A stretch of 64,000 bases of DNA from Eudromia elegans (taxonomy: Eukaryota > Chordata > Aves > Tinamiformes > Tinamidae), in NCBI GenBank assembly GCA_003342815.1, contig PTEX01000138.1:772543-836542 (forward strand), read 5' to 3'. The position numbers and the translations under genes were made by a program. The notes under the pieces are model-generated. The model was given only the letters and a program-made list of their open reading frames with translations. It was not told the origin of the DNA and did no database searches. Below, one piece after another: positions 63,622 through 64,000 of the stretch; position 1 is the stretch's first letter, and every line of letters starts with the position of its first letter.

Positions 63622-64000
63622 GTAAGCAGAACACTCTCCTTTGTCGTTTTGCGTGATATTGTGTACAGGGGCATATGCAAGTTAAATCTTTATAAAGTCC
63701 TGATGAATGCCAATCAAGATTTAACGTATGATTAAAAGTGTGGCTGCCAAACTCAGTTCCCACTAGCTGATTCCATGTAAAAATATTTTAAGTTGATTTT
63801 TATCATAAGCTTGAAAACACTCTTTAATAAAAATTCTTAAAGAGTAGTAGTTTAACAGGTGCACTCTGTGTGGGATATGCATTTGCTGTAAGTACTTCAG
63901 CAAAAGGTGTTCTGAATTATAAACTATTTTTTATTGCATTCTTTAAGTACCATCCTGGGAGGAGTGAGGGAGAAGCCTTTTCTGCTCATACTCCTATCTT
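63622..64000 (+). other. VEPH1: Start of VEPH1 intron
   Basis: AT-rich sequence after the donor, without a further exon before the window edge. The open frame continues briefly through the donor until a stop at 63,733-63,735, with no similarity to VEPH1. Confidence 0.8.

Noticed and set aside
1..64000. CRISPR arrays, operons, phage or integrated viral genes
   Set aside because: Nothing of the kind is visible. The tandem repeats are vertebrate micro- and minisatellites, and the only mobile elements seen are CR1 and SINE relics.

Overview
The window is vertebrate nuclear DNA. Intron-bearing genes, CpG islands, gene-poor stretches and CR1 LINE fragments, one with a 3' end of the bird type (TCATAGAATCATAGAAT read in reverse), point to a bird or a close sauropsid. 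I saw no bacterial, viral or CRISPR-like content. Almost all long open frames in the first 15 kb are artefacts of high GC.

Two protein-coding genes can be supported. On the minus strand, 46.6 kb to 32.3 kb, lies a complete eight-exon gene of the PQ-loop lysosomal cationic amino-acid transporter family, assembled here exon by exon into a 304-residue protein. It is the SLC66A1-like paralogue (SLC66A1L, formerly PQLC2L/C3orf55). Its non-coding first exon sits in a CpG island at about 46.5 kb. On the plus strand, the first coding exon of VEPH1 (the vertebrate Melted homologue) starts at 63,484; the rest of that gene lies beyond the right edge. The two genes are divergent, as they are on human 3q25, where SHOX2 is the next gene beyond the SLC66A1-like locus.

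Layout. 1-15 kb: a GC- and CpG-rich gene desert with minisatellites, orphan CpG clusters and many short AT-rich islands packed with homeodomain-type motifs, which look like conserved non-coding elements. By synteny this would be the SLC66A1L-proximal end of the SHOX2 gene desert (inference). 15-25 kb: AT-richer and still gene-free, with more enhancer-like blocks to about 18.8 kb. 25-32 kb: one unexplained splice-acceptor/ORF signal, a small tandem repeat, a CR1 relic and the 3' flank of SLC66A1L. 32-46.6 kb: SLC66A1L. 47-63.3 kb: AT-rich DNA with an old, fairly long CR1 copy, a MIR-like SINE relic and one candidate exon at 47.5 kb. 63.3-64 kb: VEPH1 exon and the start of the next intron.

The two genes are not known to work together; they are simply neighbours. 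The most notable result is that the SLC66A1-like gene is intact here, with both PQ motifs and a C-terminal dileucine sorting signal, although the human copy is classed as a pseudogene.
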